Source: an uncultured Pseudomonadales bacterium (GTDB lineage Bacteria > Pseudomonadota > Gammaproteobacteria > Pseudomonadales > Azotimanducaceae). From it: a stretch of 44,884 nucleotides of DNA. Shown here one piece after another: positions 1 through 9,382 of the stretch (position 1 is the first letter of the stretch; each line of letters begins with the position of its first letter). A model generated the notes under the pieces. That model saw only the letters and a program-made list of their open reading frames with translations, ran no database searches and was not told where the DNA came from. Made by a program: the position numbers and the translations under genes. The stretch spans positions 1 through 44,884 of the forward strand of contig CAJJAX010000025.1 of assembly GCA_905182155.1 (NCBI GenBank), written 5' to 3'.

Positions 1-172
1 CGATACCCGCCCAGCCCATCTGCGCCATTTCATTCCATACGTCGTCGCTGAACCCACGTTCGCTATTGCTGTCACGCAATGCGCGCAGATGCGTCACAGT
101 AGCGTTCTCCGCCAAAAAACCAGCAGCAGATTCCTTTAGCATCACCTGCTCTTCATTCAAAACCAATGCCAT
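1..172 (-). CDS. Acyl-CoA dehydrogenase, N-terminal part only (cut by window edge)
   Basis: The minus strand from the ATG at 172 is open to the window edge (57 codons). It starts MALVLNEEQVMLKESAAGF and reads like the helical N-terminal domain of an acyl-CoA dehydrogenase, with the usual pattern of an EEQ..L..SA..FL start and a later VWNEMAQMGWAGI. These flavoenzymes oxidise acyl-CoA to enoyl-CoA in fatty acid or related degradation. The gene lies 27 bp after the stop of another acyl-CoA dehydrogenase on the same strand, and paired ACAD genes of this kind often form heteromeric enzymes in sterol or branched acyl degradation. The FAD site and catalytic base lie outside the window, so the substrate cannot be judged. 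Confidence 0.75.
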   Translation of the reverse strand, partial: MALVLNEEQVMLKESAAGFLAENATVTHLRALRDSNSERGFSDDVWNEMAQMGWAGI

Positions 173-199
173 TTTCAATAATCCTCTCTGTGACCGGGG

Positions 200-1411
200 C
201 TATGCGTCGGGAAGTCCAAGCACACGCTTGGCAATAATATTCAGCTGCACCTCAGAGGTCCCACCCTCGATTGAATTCCCCTTGGTGCGCAGCCAAGCTC
301 GACTGTCGCGTCACCCTGATGCTCTTCGGCGTCAAGCCCTGCGCCTGCCCAACCCAGCATTTGCGAGCCGCATACTGCCTTGAGCATTCAGCTCATTGCG
401 CCGTTTCTTATTCAGTTGCTCGGTACCGTAGTAGTTTGAACATGGAGGACGCCGCAGCTCGAGACCCTTTGGTCGACTTTGATTCTTCCAACGTTCGACG
501 CACGGTCAAACCGAAGGCCCGGTCATCCATGGCGTGCTGGGTAATTTCTTGACGCAAGGCGATATCTGCAAGCTTGCCATCGGGCGCCCCCAAATAAGTC
601 TTCGCGATGTCGGTGACCTTGGCTCTGGTATTGCTCGCCATCGCCGCCGCCAATCATGGTTGACGCTCGTGAGTGCAAAAGCCGTTTTGCTACCGTCCAC
701 CCCTCGTTGACGTCGCCCTATCAACATTCTTCTTCTGCGCTCTTGCACCTCGTCAAAGAACGTTTCACAAAAAGGTGACTTTCCACTGATTAGTTTGATA
801 GGTCTGGTACTAACACCTTTTGAAGCCATATCAATTAGTACAAAACTAATCCCAGTGTGTTTTGTAGCCTCAAAATCAGTTCGAACCAGACAGAAAATCC
901 AATCTGATTTGTCAGCATAAGAAGTCCACACTTTAGATCCTGTAATTTCAAAATGATCTCCCTTATCAATTGCTTTTGTCTGTAAACTTGCCAAATCACT
1001 CCCTGAATTTGGTTCGCTATAACCCTGACACCACCAGATCTCGCCCGACGCGATCTTAGGCAGATGCTCGCTCTTTTGCTCGTCGGTCCCAAATTCGACC
1101 AAGGCAGGCCCAATCATAGAAAGACCCATCCCCACCAAAGGCGCTCTGGCTTTGATGCGCATCATTTCTTGACGTAGGATCTGCGCCTCGTCAACATTTA
1201 GCCCGGCACCACCATACTCAGTTGGCCAGGTTGGCGCCGTAAACCCCTTACTCGCACACAACGCCAGCCACACTTTGGTTTCAGGATTTTTAAATCGAGC
1301 GCGTCGACCACCACCGGGATATTCATCCGCAGCCATGGGGGTTCTCATGCTGACTGGGCAATGTTCTTCTAACCAACTTCTTGTTTCTGCTCTAAACGTC
1401 TCTAAGCTCAT
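200..1411 (-). pseudogene. Acyl-CoA dehydrogenase, interrupted by several frame changes
   Basis: An ATG at 1411 follows AGGAG by five bases, and the first 220 residues are an ordinary acyl-CoA dehydrogenase, including WPTEYGGAG and the substrate/FAD segment QGYSEPNSGSDLA. After FFDEVQ (about 743) the frame is lost. Conserved family sequence can still be followed by changing frame at about 742-725 (to GDVNEGWTVAKRLL), 655-640 (to ASNTRAKVTDIAKTYLG), 433 (to YYGTEQLNKKRRNEL), 385-370 (to GSQMLGWAGAGLDAEE) and 330-300 (to RTKGNSIEGGTSEVQ), ending LGLPDA at the stop at 200. Because residues around every break are still good, these may be sequencing or assembly errors rather than decay. If real, the gene is dead. 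Bases 781-1020 are also clearly poorer in GC than the rest. Confidence 0.8.
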
Positions 1412-1456
1412 CATCACTCCTCATGTTTCTGCTCAACTCGTATTAATGCCGCTAAC

Positions 1457-1561
1457 CTTTAGCCAATATCGCTTTAGACAACCTCTCTTCAGCCAACCTC
1501 GTTTCAGACAAGCTCGTTTCAGACAACCGCCCTTCAGACAACACCGATTTAGACGCACTGG
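1457..1561. repeat. Seven tandem copies of a degenerate 15-bp unit
   Basis: Seven head-to-tail 15-mers resemble TTTCAGACAACCTCG, beginning at 1457, 1472, 1487, 1502, 1517, 1532 and 1547. They differ from each other at two to five positions. They lie about 45 bp upstream of the minus-strand acyl-CoA dehydrogenase start, in its expected promoter region. There is no spacer sequence between copies. Confidence 0.85.
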
Positions 1562-1660
1562 CCGCATCTTAACATTGGCCCTTGCCTATCTCAGGCGGCA
1601 ATCCCGCGCCCTGCTGAAAGCAAGATTCGGAATCCAGCCTGTCTGGGTTCATCCCGGCCC

Positions 1661-1710
1661 AACCTTGCCTAACCTTGTCTAACCTTGTCTAACCTTGTCT
1701 AACCTTGTCT
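1661..1710. repeat. Five tandem copies of a 10-bp unit
   Basis: AACCTTGTCT is repeated five times without spacers; the first copy has GCCT in place of GTCT. The array runs directly into TATAAAGGG, a sequence that reappears as TATAAGGG in the 13-bp array 150 bp further on. The two arrays may therefore share an origin. Confidence 0.9.
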
Positions 1711-1771
1711 ATAAAGGGCTAAGTTGAAAGCGAGTCCGGTGATCTCTTTCGCGCCTCTAAGCATTATTTTC

Positions 1772-1899
1772 AAACGCTATCTTTAAACGCCGTCTTTACA
1801 CGCTATCTTTACACCCTATCTTTACACGCTATCTTTACACGCTATCTTTACACGCTATCTATAAGGGCCGTCTATAAGGGCCGTCTATAAGGGCCGTCT
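1772..1899. repeat. Ten tandem copies of a 13-bp unit in two subtypes
   Basis: Six complete copies and one 11-base copy resemble ACACGCTATCTTT (1772-1860). They are followed immediately by three exact copies of ATAAGGGCCGTCT (1861-1899). The two subtypes keep the same period and the core of pyrimidines around TCT. With the 10-bp and 15-bp arrays they fill most of the gene-free stretch 1412-2161, which otherwise shows no convincing gene. Confidence 0.9.
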
Positions 1900-2161
1900 T
1901 TTAGAAAAATTTAAAACCCGTTTTAAAACGCCGCCTAGACCCGCCTCAATCGGTCGCCTAGCCTGAAGCGTGGCGCAGTCAGTCTTGTTTCGCCTAACGA
2001 TTCGAAGATCGACCAACAAAGACCTAGTATCGGCCACTCGACGAGGCCTTTCAACGTCTTCGACACCGCAATGACAGGCATCTAGCATGAATCATTCACC
2101 AGAGTAATCTTAAGCCAATGCAAAAGGCCTTATCGGCCCCTATTGAATTCTCGGGCATGCA

Positions 2162-3244
2162 CTACGAACGCGTCGGCGCGATCACCATGGACGTCACCTC
2201 GCCCATTGAACCCAAACGAAATACCGGACCCCAGGTGCCCGTACCCTCAGAAACATAGTGCCAGCAAGCACCGGTTTGGTAGAGGCCCCGAATTTTCGGG
2301 AACACCCGTCGCACCAGTAAGTTAAACGGCATGATCTGACCATTATGGGTATGACCACTTAAGGTCAGTTGCATCCCACACTCGGCGGCGGCCTCTAAAC
2401 CCGCAGGTCGATGATAGAGCAATACATTAAAATCCCCTGCGCCAACCTCAAGACTCGGGAGCACCTGCGCCAATTGTCTTTCACTATCGGCATCATCAAC
2501 GCCATGGATCATGACATCCGATCGCAATCGAGCACTTTGATTGCGCAACACAACAACCCCAGCTGCTTGCAGACGCTCTATGATCTGCGCCAAGTCCTCA
2601 TACCGCTCATGATTGCCCGTGACAAAAAATATTGGCATCGGTAGCGCAGTCAGTGGCGACAGCGCATCCGCCGAGACCCCAGCTTGATCAATAAAATCAC
2701 CGGTAATGCACAAGGCATCTGGCCGAAGTTGCTCGACGGTACGCAAGACCTGTTTTAAAAAACCCGGGCTGCGGGAACCAATATGAACATCCGTGATTTG
2801 CACAAGGTGCAGGCTTTTTAAAAGTCGGTCATCGAAGAGTTCTAGCGACTTTACTTTCGGCCGATAGCCTCGATAAAGGCCCCAAGGCAGGGCGACCAGC
2901 AAAATCATTACGATGCCCGTGGCTGCGACCTTCGACGCCATCAGGTCAAAATACAGCCCGACCTCAGCGCACAGCACCAAAAATAACAACACAGGACTGA
3001 GCGCGAGGAAAAGCTCTAGGGTTTGCTTCAAAAACCGCGCACCCGGCGTCTTTACCTGCCGCAAAGGCCATCGACAGATCAATTGACTGTTTAGGATGAG
3101 CGCCAATACCAACAGCCAGAATGGCCCATCGAGGGCAAGCCACTGACCAAGCCGAAAAAATGGATAGCCCAGCAATAGACCGTGTAGCACCAGCGCGAGG
3201 ATCGTGATGCGCCCAATGGACCACCAACGGGTTCGAGTACTCAT
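2162..3244 (-). CDS. Membrane-anchored metallophosphoesterase (YkuE/calcineurin-like family)
   Basis: This 360-residue protein starts at the ATG at 3244, which is preceded by GAGGTGAG at good spacing; an ATG eight codons upstream has no such site. Four hydrophobic helices (about residues 12-32, 41-59, 76-100 and 107-125) lead into a cytoplasmic metallophosphoesterase domain. The metal-binding set is complete: DVH at 152-154, GDFID at 182-186, GNHE at 210-213, His278 and GHTHNG at 297-302. Relatives are two-metal phosphodiesterases, some acting on lipid or nucleotide substrates; the substrate here is unknown. The gene follows the MBL-fold gene on the same strand after 59 bp, so co-transcription is possible. 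Confidence 0.85.
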   Translation of the reverse strand: MSTRTRWWSIGRITILALVLHGLLLGYPFFRLGQWLALDGPFWLLVLALILNSQLICRWPLRQVKTPGARFLKQTLELFLALSPVLLFLVLCAEVGLYFDLMASKVAATGIVMILLVALPWGLYRGYRPKVKSLELFDDRLLKSLHLVQITDVHIGSRSPGFLKQVLRTVEQLRPDALCITGDFIDQAGVSADALSPLTALPMPIFFVTGNHERYEDLAQIIERLQAAGVVVLRNQSARLRSDVMIHGVDDADSERQLAQVLPSLEVGAGDFNVLLYHRPAGLEAAAECGMQLTLSGHTHNGQIMPFNLLVRRVFPKIRGLYQTGACWHYVSEGTGTWGPVFRLGSMGEVTSMVIAPTRS

Positions 3245-3303
3245 TATCTCACCTCGCGCTGGGCTCATCCGAAGTCAAGCCGCCACAGAAAAGGCCCAGA
3301 ACA

Positions 3304-4362
3304 TTACGCCTGGCGCCACCATAGAACGCCCGCGTCATCCGGTTCAGCAATCAACATGCGGCGCTCTCGGGCGCAATGCAAGTGCGCAATCGCTTCGCCC
3401 GTTGCCGGGAAGAAGCTCATGTCGGTAATCGTGCTTTTAAAGATTGCAGGGAAAACATCCACCGCTCGCTTGGGGGTTTGACACAACTCGTACAGATTCT
3501 CGAGTGCCACCTCGTGCCAATCCACCAACGCTGTCAAACGCTCATGAACCCCTTCAAAGAGTTCCTGGTGGGCCGGCAAAACCAGTAAATTAGGCGGCAG
3601 CACTTCCCTAAAATGAATGCAGGATTGAATCCATTCCCGCAGCGGATTGGCATCGGGCTCAGAAGGTTGCACGCTGACATTTGGGGTGATTCTTGGCAGG
3701 ATTTGATCGCCTGCGATCAGCACCTTCAGTTCAGGGCAGTAAAGACAGACATGTTCAGGGGCATGACCTCTACCAATGAGCGCGCGCCATTCCCGGCCGT
3801 TGATATCAATATACTGACCATCTTGAATGCGCTGGTACCCTGCTGGCAAGGCAGAGATGCTGGCACCAAATTGGCCAAAACGCTCCCGATAGCGATTCAG
3901 TCGACTCTCATCAAACCCGGCCCGCTTGTAAAATCGAATCGCATCCTCCGGCACATCTTTGGGTTGGTCGAACGCCATCACCTTACACATATAAAAGTCA
4001 CTACGACTCATCCACAAGGGACAATCGAACTTTTCGGCCAGCCAGCCTGCGTTTCCGGTATGGTCTGTGTGCAAATGCGTGGCGATCACTCGCGTGATGG
4101 GTTGGCCGCCTAAAACCTCGACAAACAGCGCCTCCCAGATTGCTTTGACCGCATCGGTATGAATACCCGTGTCAACGACGGTCCAGCCATCGTAATCCTT
4201 TAGCAACCAAACATTGATGTGATTCAATCGCCCCCAAAGTGGCAGTCGGGCCCAAAACACCCCTTCTGCGACCTGGGTTACCTTACCGGGCTCTGGCGCT
4301 TCATCCTGAAATCGATAAACCAGCGGGTCAAACCCACGTCGGGACTTTTCGTTTCTACTCAT
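3304..4362 (-). CDS. MBL-fold metallo-hydrolase
   Basis: The start chosen is the ATG at 4362, with GAGAGAGG just upstream; an in-frame GTG at 4377 is part of that ribosome site. The 352-residue product has the metallo-beta-lactamase fold signature HLHTDH at residues 96-101, a third histidine in GRGHAPEH (200) and the bridging Asp in AGDQ (219), so both metal sites look intact. The extra C-terminal 90 residues (after LPAHQELFEG) resemble the winged-helix-like tail of glyoxalase II/LACTB2-type relatives. Likely a thioester or lactone hydrolase acting in the cytoplasm; there is no signal peptide. The MFS gene is divergent from a 220-bp spacer. Confidence 0.85.
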   Translation of the reverse strand: MSRNEKSRRGFDPLVYRFQDEAPEPGKVTQVAEGVFWARLPLWGRLNHINVWLLKDYDGWTVVDTGIHTDAVKAIWEALFVEVLGGQPITRVIATHLHTDHTGNAGWLAEKFDCPLWMSRSDFYMCKVMAFDQPKDVPEDAIRFYKRAGFDESRLNRYRERFGQFGASISALPAGYQRIQDGQYIDINGREWRALIGRGHAPEHVCLYCPELKVLIAGDQILPRITPNVSVQPSEPDANPLREWIQSCIHFREVLPPNLLVLPAHQELFEGVHERLTALVDWHEVALENLYELCQTPKRAVDVFPAIFKSTITDMSFFPATGEAIAHLHCARERRMLIAEPDDAGVLWWRQA

Positions 4363-4582
4363 GGATACCTCTCTCACATTGCGCGACCGCTGTCTTATAA
4401 CGACCTTACGCCGCTGCGCTGCCTTGTCAGCAACGTGTTCAGCTTAGGGCGATCGTTAGATTATTTGACAGACCAGATCCACATTTTTCTATTGGTTACA
4501 CTATACTTGCGGCGTTTGAATCCCTTCAGAACCCATCCGGCAACTGAATCATAACACTGACCTCGAAGAAGCAGACAACCTC

Positions 4583-5794
4583 ATGGATGATCAAGCCTTA
4601 ACCTACGCTCGTCGTGTCTTGCTGACGAGCCTTGTTATCGTTGGTATGGGCTTTTCTGTGTTGTTTCCATTGCTCGCCCCGATTGGGCGAGAAATGGGTC
4701 TATCCGAATTTCAGATTACCAGCATTATCGGCTCGTCCTCCCTTGCGGTTTTTCTCGGGTCCCCGATTTGGGGACGTCTGAGCGACTCCCTTGGCAGAAA
4801 GCGGGTCATGCTAATTGGTTTGTTTGGATTTAGTGCAGGCACCATTTTATTTAATTCCGTCCTGAATTTAGGCTTGCAAGGAAGCTTGACCGGGTCCGCT
4901 CTTTTTGCGGCCCTTATCTTGGCACGGCTTTGTCATGCATCGGTTATGTCCGCCGCCATGCCCGCAGCGACCGCTTACATGGCCGACATCACAACCCTTG
5001 AGAACCGAACCAAAGGCATGGGCGCCTCGGGTGCCGCAAATAATCTGGGTTCGATTTTAGGCCCAGCACTCGCCGGGCTTGCGGTCTTTTCATTGCTACT
5101 TCCCTTATGGCTTATTGCCTTCTTGGCTTTTTTAAACGGCCTCTTTGTCTGGCGATTTCTACCGCAATCCCCCAAAGCCAAAATCAAACGAACTGAAAAG
5201 GTCGCCACTTTACGCTACACCGACCCAAGAATTCTGCCGTTTATTATCGTCGGCGTTTTAATGTTTATGGGCTTTGCATTGGTCCAGCAAACCATGGGGT
5301 TCCGCTTTCAGGATGCCCTTGGGCTATCCGCGCAAGAAACCGCGCGGGTCCTTGGGCTTGCCATGATGCTATCCGCAGGCGCCTCTTTATTTGCCCAGGG
5401 CGTTGTGGTGCAACGATTAAGGCTTGCGCCTTTTGAATTATTACGACTGGCGATCCCGTTGCTCATTATCTCCTTCAGCATCATGGCCCTGTATCAAACT
5501 CAATTAATGCTCACTCTGGCGATGGGGCTTCAAGGCTTTGCAATGGGCATGGCCGCCCCCGCTTTCATGGCAGGCGCCTCCCTTGCGGTGTCAACGGAGG
5601 AGCAAGGCGCCGTCGCCGGTATCGCATCCAGTTGCGGACCGCTTGGCTTCACTGTGGGCCCAATATTTGGTGGTTTGCTCTATCAAATCAACCCGGTTTT
5701 ACCCTTTGCCTTTGCCGCGACTGTCTATATCATTCTAATGCTATGCATGGGCCGACTGCGCAAGAACATTACCAGTCAGAAGACCTCCCGTTAA
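4583..5794 (+). CDS. MFS transporter, TetA-like 12-TM efflux type
   Basis: This is a 403-residue hydrophobic protein with about twelve predicted membrane helices. The loop between helices 2 and 3 carries the major facilitator motif A, GRLSDSLGRKR (about residues 62-72). The motif-C-like GAANNLGSILGPALAG lies in helix 5, which is typical of drug/H+ antiporters. There is no adjacent TetR or MarR regulator that would indicate a substrate. It is divergent from the MBL-fold gene and is followed after 64 bp by the PAS/kinase-like gene on the same strand. The family call is secure; the substrate is not known. Confidence 0.88.
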   Translation: MDDQALTYARRVLLTSLVIVGMGFSVLFPLLAPIGREMGLSEFQITSIIGSSSLAVFLGSPIWGRLSDSLGRKRVMLIGLFGFSAGTILFNSVLNLGLQGSLTGSALFAALILARLCHASVMSAAMPAATAYMADITTLENRTKGMGASGAANNLGSILGPALAGLAVFSLLLPLWLIAFLAFLNGLFVWRFLPQSPKAKIKRTEKVATLRYTDPRILPFIIVGVLMFMGFALVQQTMGFRFQDALGLSAQETARVLGLAMMLSAGASLFAQGVVVQRLRLAPFELLRLAIPLLIISFSIMALYQTQLMLTLAMGLQGFAMGMAAPAFMAGASLAVSTEEQGAVAGIASSCGPLGFTVGPIFGGLLYQINPVLPFAFAATVYIILMLCMGRLRKNITSQKTSR

Positions 5795-5858
5795 CCAAAG
5801 GCCGGCACAACCACCATTACAATTTAATTCGAAGGGTCCATCGATTAAGGTTCATTTC

Positions 5859-7671
5859 ATGAGTAAAGAGATACTCTCAGGCGCAGAACCCCACGACCAC
5901 GCTGATGTCGCTTCAGCCAGTTTTATTGTTAACCGCCACCACCAAGTCGTAGACTCGCATCCTTCAATTGAATCCATCATGGCTTGGCCAAGCGCGGACC
6001 TCACGGGTCACCTCCTAGAAGAATTAATCCATCCTGACGATTTACCAACCCTCGAAAGCTTGCTCTCGAGCACCGCGCCCGAGGTTGAAGGCCAAGTCAT
6101 CCTCATTCGTCTTCAACATGCCACTGAGGGATGGGTCTGGGTCAACCTCGCGGAGACAGCCCCTTTTGATTCAGAACAACGACATTTTGAAGTTGTTCGG
6201 CAGCAACCCTTGGAGGCGGTCAAACCGCCGAATACCGAGTCAAGCTCCGAACTGGCCGATGATCTTATGGATCTACTCAGCGCTCAAAATCAGATTCTTG
6301 TCTTTGACCAATTCCTAGATTATCTATGGTCGAGCCCCGGTTTTAATCTTGTCTTCAGCGCAGATGCCCAAGGGCTTCATGCAACCGCCTTGTCAGAATT
6401 CTGTAGTAGCTTTCAAATGCTTGAGAGCGCCCCGGATAGCCCCCCAAGTCAACCCCATCGGGTTGTCATCGACTGAAGGCTGGCAGGGCAATATCATCAC
6501 AACGATTCAAGGCATCGCCACACCGCTTTATTTAGTCAGTCAGCACCAAAATCTGGCCAAAACACAGCAAGCTGTCCTAGTTCTAACCTTCTCTGCGGCC
6601 CAAACCGCCCCCAGCCCAGAGGCGGCGCCCGTCGACGTCTTTTCCTCGGTTCGGGACATCGCGCATGAGTTTAGGAATGTCTTCGGGGTCATCTCAGGTC
6701 ATACCGAGTTAATGCGTTCGAATCCGAGCGCGAACCAAAGTAATTCAATTAATCAATTGTCGAGATATTCTCGAAAAGCCATCGACCTCCTTGAATCCCT
6801 CACGTTACTGGGGTACCTAGACGACGACAGGCCGACACACTTCAATCCGATGAGCCATGTGAATACCCTGGACCCGCTCTTGCGATTAATTGCCGGCGAT
6901 CGCTTAACGCTTAATCGCCAAGATGACCTTGCCGACTTCGAATGTTTTGGGCGCCCCGCGGATTTTGATCACGCCCTCCTGGCGACGGTACGATCAGCCA
7001 CCGCACTGACGGAATCGTCTGGGCAGATTCAAGTTAGTTTCACGAGTGCCTACAGCTTCCTAACCATGATCTTCAAGCTAGAAAAGATTGACCTCAGCCC
7101 TCTGCAAGCAAGCCAGGCAGAAGCCGGCGCCGAGCGCGACCTTGCCGTCCTTGCTTTGGAACAATTCAAAGCGCTTTCGGCCCTTGGCGCGGAATATCGG
7201 GCAATCCCATCCTTGGAAATCGAAGGCAACACCCTCTCACTCATTATTTCCCTGCCGGGTGAGGCGCAACCAACCGATACCCGAGAGCCGAATGCAGCCA
7301 TTGAGCGCGCGATCAAACAAGCACTGCTTATTGAAGACGACCCTGGCGTGAGAGATTTGGTTGAACTGTTTCTGGGTAGCTTGGGGATGGATGTAACGAG
7401 CTGCAGCTCAGAGCAGGAAGTTCTAAAGCTTACAGACTATGACTTCGACATTATTGTCTCGGATGTCATGCTAGCCAGCGGCAAGACCGGCCCTGATCTG
7501 GTCCGAGGCATTCGATCCAAACGACCAGAGATCGGCTGTCTCTTTATCTCAGGCTATAAACACGGCGCCCTATCCAATGCTGACCTTGCGCACCCAAAAA
7601 CCGACTTCTTAGCCAAACCCTTTTCTAAGAGCGAGTTCGCGAAACGGGTTCAGGCCCTATTGGCCCTGTAA
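5859..7671 (+). CDS. PAS / degenerate histidine kinase / receiver protein, frameshifted
   Basis: Two overlapping frames form one protein of about 604 residues. The first (5859-6476) has a PAS domain (about residues 20-115, with AWPSADLTGHLLEELIHPDD). The second runs to 7671 and joins at about 6470, where one base is missing or extra; VVID is followed by TGA while the next frame continues EGWQGNII. The H-box DIAHEFRNVFGVISG is present. The ATPase region is poor: the N-box position reads ATVRSATAL without Asn, and no DxGxG is visible. The C-terminal receiver domain is intact, with ALLIEDD, phospho-acceptor SDVML and LAKPF. If the frame is really broken the PAS sensor is uncoupled. It may work as a phosphotransfer/receiver module rather than a kinase. 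Confidence 0.75.
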
Positions 7672-7846
7672 TCAAGACCTAACACGGCGCAAGTTGACTG
7701 CACTTGCTCCAACAACACCAACCCGGTCAGCGAATCCCAAGCACCCTGTTAAAGCCTGCTGCCTTCACCCCCATCGAACAAGCCGTGAGTTGAGTTGGCT
7801 ATTTGATCACGCTAAAGTTGCGACTCCTCGATCAAGCGAGTACACC

Positions 7847-9382
7847 ATGTCAAAACCCAAACGCGCCATCGTGCTATTGCTCGACAGTTTGAATCGTCAC
7901 ATGCTGGGGTGCTACGGTGGCTCTGAATTTAGTACGCCCAATATTGACCGGCTTGCCGCTCGATCTCAACGCTTCACCAACCATTACACCGGATCCCTGC
8001 CTTGCATGCCCGCCCGTCACGATATCTTGTGTGGCGCGCTCGATTTTCTTTGGAAGCCCTGGGGCTCTGTTGAGTTGTGGGAGCGCCCTTTAACCTATGA
8101 ACTCAAGCGACAAGGGGTCATCACCAAGCTCATAACCGATCATCCACACCTATTCGAAACGGGTGGAGAGAACTATCATACCGACTTTTTTGCCTGGGAA
8201 TACCTTCGAGGGCACGAGAGCGATCCTTGGAAAACCCGACCGGATCCCTCATGGCAAGGCGCCCCCGCAATGCCTGCTGGCACCAAATATCCGGATAAAT
8301 CGTCCGCCTACGATTTTTCAAGAACCTTTTTTAAAGCCGAAGCAGACTATCCTGGGCCGAAAACCATGCAAGCGACCGCAGATTGGCTGAAAGATCATGG
8401 CCAACAACACGAATCGTTCTTATTGTTCGTCGACGAATTTGATCCTCATGAGCCTTTCGATACGCCTGAACCTTGGGCAAGCCTGTACGATTCCGAATTC
8501 GAAGGCGAGCGGATCATCTGGCCGCCCTACTCAACCGACACCCTTAAAAAGGGCATTATTACCGAGCGTCAGGCCCATCACATCCGCCAGAACTATGGCG
8601 CGAAACTCTCGATGATCGATCACTGGCTTGGAAAAGTGCTGGACGAGCTCGATAGCGGCGGGTTTTGGGATGACACCATGGTGATCCTATGCACAGATCA
8701 TGGCCATTATCTCGGCGAAAAGGATATTTTCGGGAAGCCCCGGGTCATGCAATACGAGCCAATCGGCCACACGCCACTGCTCATCCATCATCCTGACGTT
8801 GCGCCAAACGTGATCTCAACATTGACCACAAACGTCGATCTGCATGCGACGCTTGTGGATCTGTTCGACCTTAAAGTTGACCATGTGACCCATGGTCGAT
8901 CACTGCTCCCTGACCTGCTTGGGCTTGAAGCGTCTGGGCGTGATTGGGCCGTGGGCGGCATTTTTGGGAACTGGGTTCAAATCCAAGACGGGCGTTATAA
9001 ATATGCGCGCGGACCAACAAACGACAACTACCCGCTGTCCATGTGGTCCAATCGGTGGTCCACAATGCCAGTCCCGTATTATCCAGGATTGCGATTACCC
9101 AACCCCGATGCCCGGGCTTATATCGACTACATGCCCGGCTCAAACGTGCCGGTGCTGAGACAGCCCTTCGAACCCGGCGATATGCTGCCCTTTTGGTCTT
9201 TGGGATCAAGCGTTGATGATCACTACTTGTTCGATCTCCAGGAGGATCCCCATGAAGAACATAACCTTATCGGGTCCAAACTTGAGCACCAGATGATTGA
9301 GCTTCTTGAAGGCGCGCTGAGCGACCTTGATGCACCGCTCGAGCAAGCCAAGCGATTAGGGTTACCAAGCGCCTCTCACTAG
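7847..9382 (+). CDS. Type I sulfatase / phosphonate monoester hydrolase family
   Basis: The true start is the ATG at 7847; the frame is open 51 codons further upstream, but that part has no conserved sequence. The 511-residue enzyme has the alkaline phosphatase superfamily core: Asp13 in LLLDSLNRH, the Cys-type maturation motif CMPAR with Cys53 expected to become formylglycine, and DHGHYLGEK with metal ligands Asp284 and His285. No signal peptide is seen, so it probably acts in the cytoplasm. A formylglycine-generating enzyme is not present in this window. Substrates could be sulfate esters or phosphonate/phosphate diesters; sequence alone does not decide. The nearby MBL-fold and MFS genes give no clear pathway. 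Confidence 0.88.
   Translation: MSKPKRAIVLLLDSLNRHMLGCYGGSEFSTPNIDRLAARSQRFTNHYTGSLPCMPARHDILCGALDFLWKPWGSVELWERPLTYELKRQGVITKLITDHPHLFETGGENYHTDFFAWEYLRGHESDPWKTRPDPSWQGAPAMPAGTKYPDKSSAYDFSRTFFKAEADYPGPKTMQATADWLKDHGQQHESFLLFVDEFDPHEPFDTPEPWASLYDSEFEGERIIWPPYSTDTLKKGIITERQAHHIRQNYGAKLSMIDHWLGKVLDELDSGGFWDDTMVILCTDHGHYLGEKDIFGKPRVMQYEPIGHTPLLIHHPDVAPNVISTLTTNVDLHATLVDLFDLKVDHVTHGRSLLPDLLGLEASGRDWAVGGIFGNWVQIQDGRYKYARGPTNDNYPLSMWSNRWSTMPVPYYPGLRLPNPDARAYIDYMPGSNVPVLRQPFEPGDMLPFWSLGSSVDDHYLFDLQEDPHEEHNLIGSKLEHQMIELLEGALSDLDAPLEQAKRLGLPSASH

Noticed and set aside
1275..1682. Plus-strand frame with pentapeptide-like FRQ repeats
   Set aside because: It overlaps the start of the acyl-CoA dehydrogenase on the other strand, and its repeats arise from the 15-bp DNA array, whose period is a multiple of three.
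1772..1899. CRISPR array
   Set aside because: The units are contiguous with no unique spacers and no cas gene is present. The same applies to 38197-38332.
6470..6480. Programmed +1 frameshift in the PAS/kinase gene
   Set aside because: The context GAC TGA gives poor re-pairing for the P-site tRNA and no upstream Shine-Dalgarno-like stimulator is seen; a base error is simpler.
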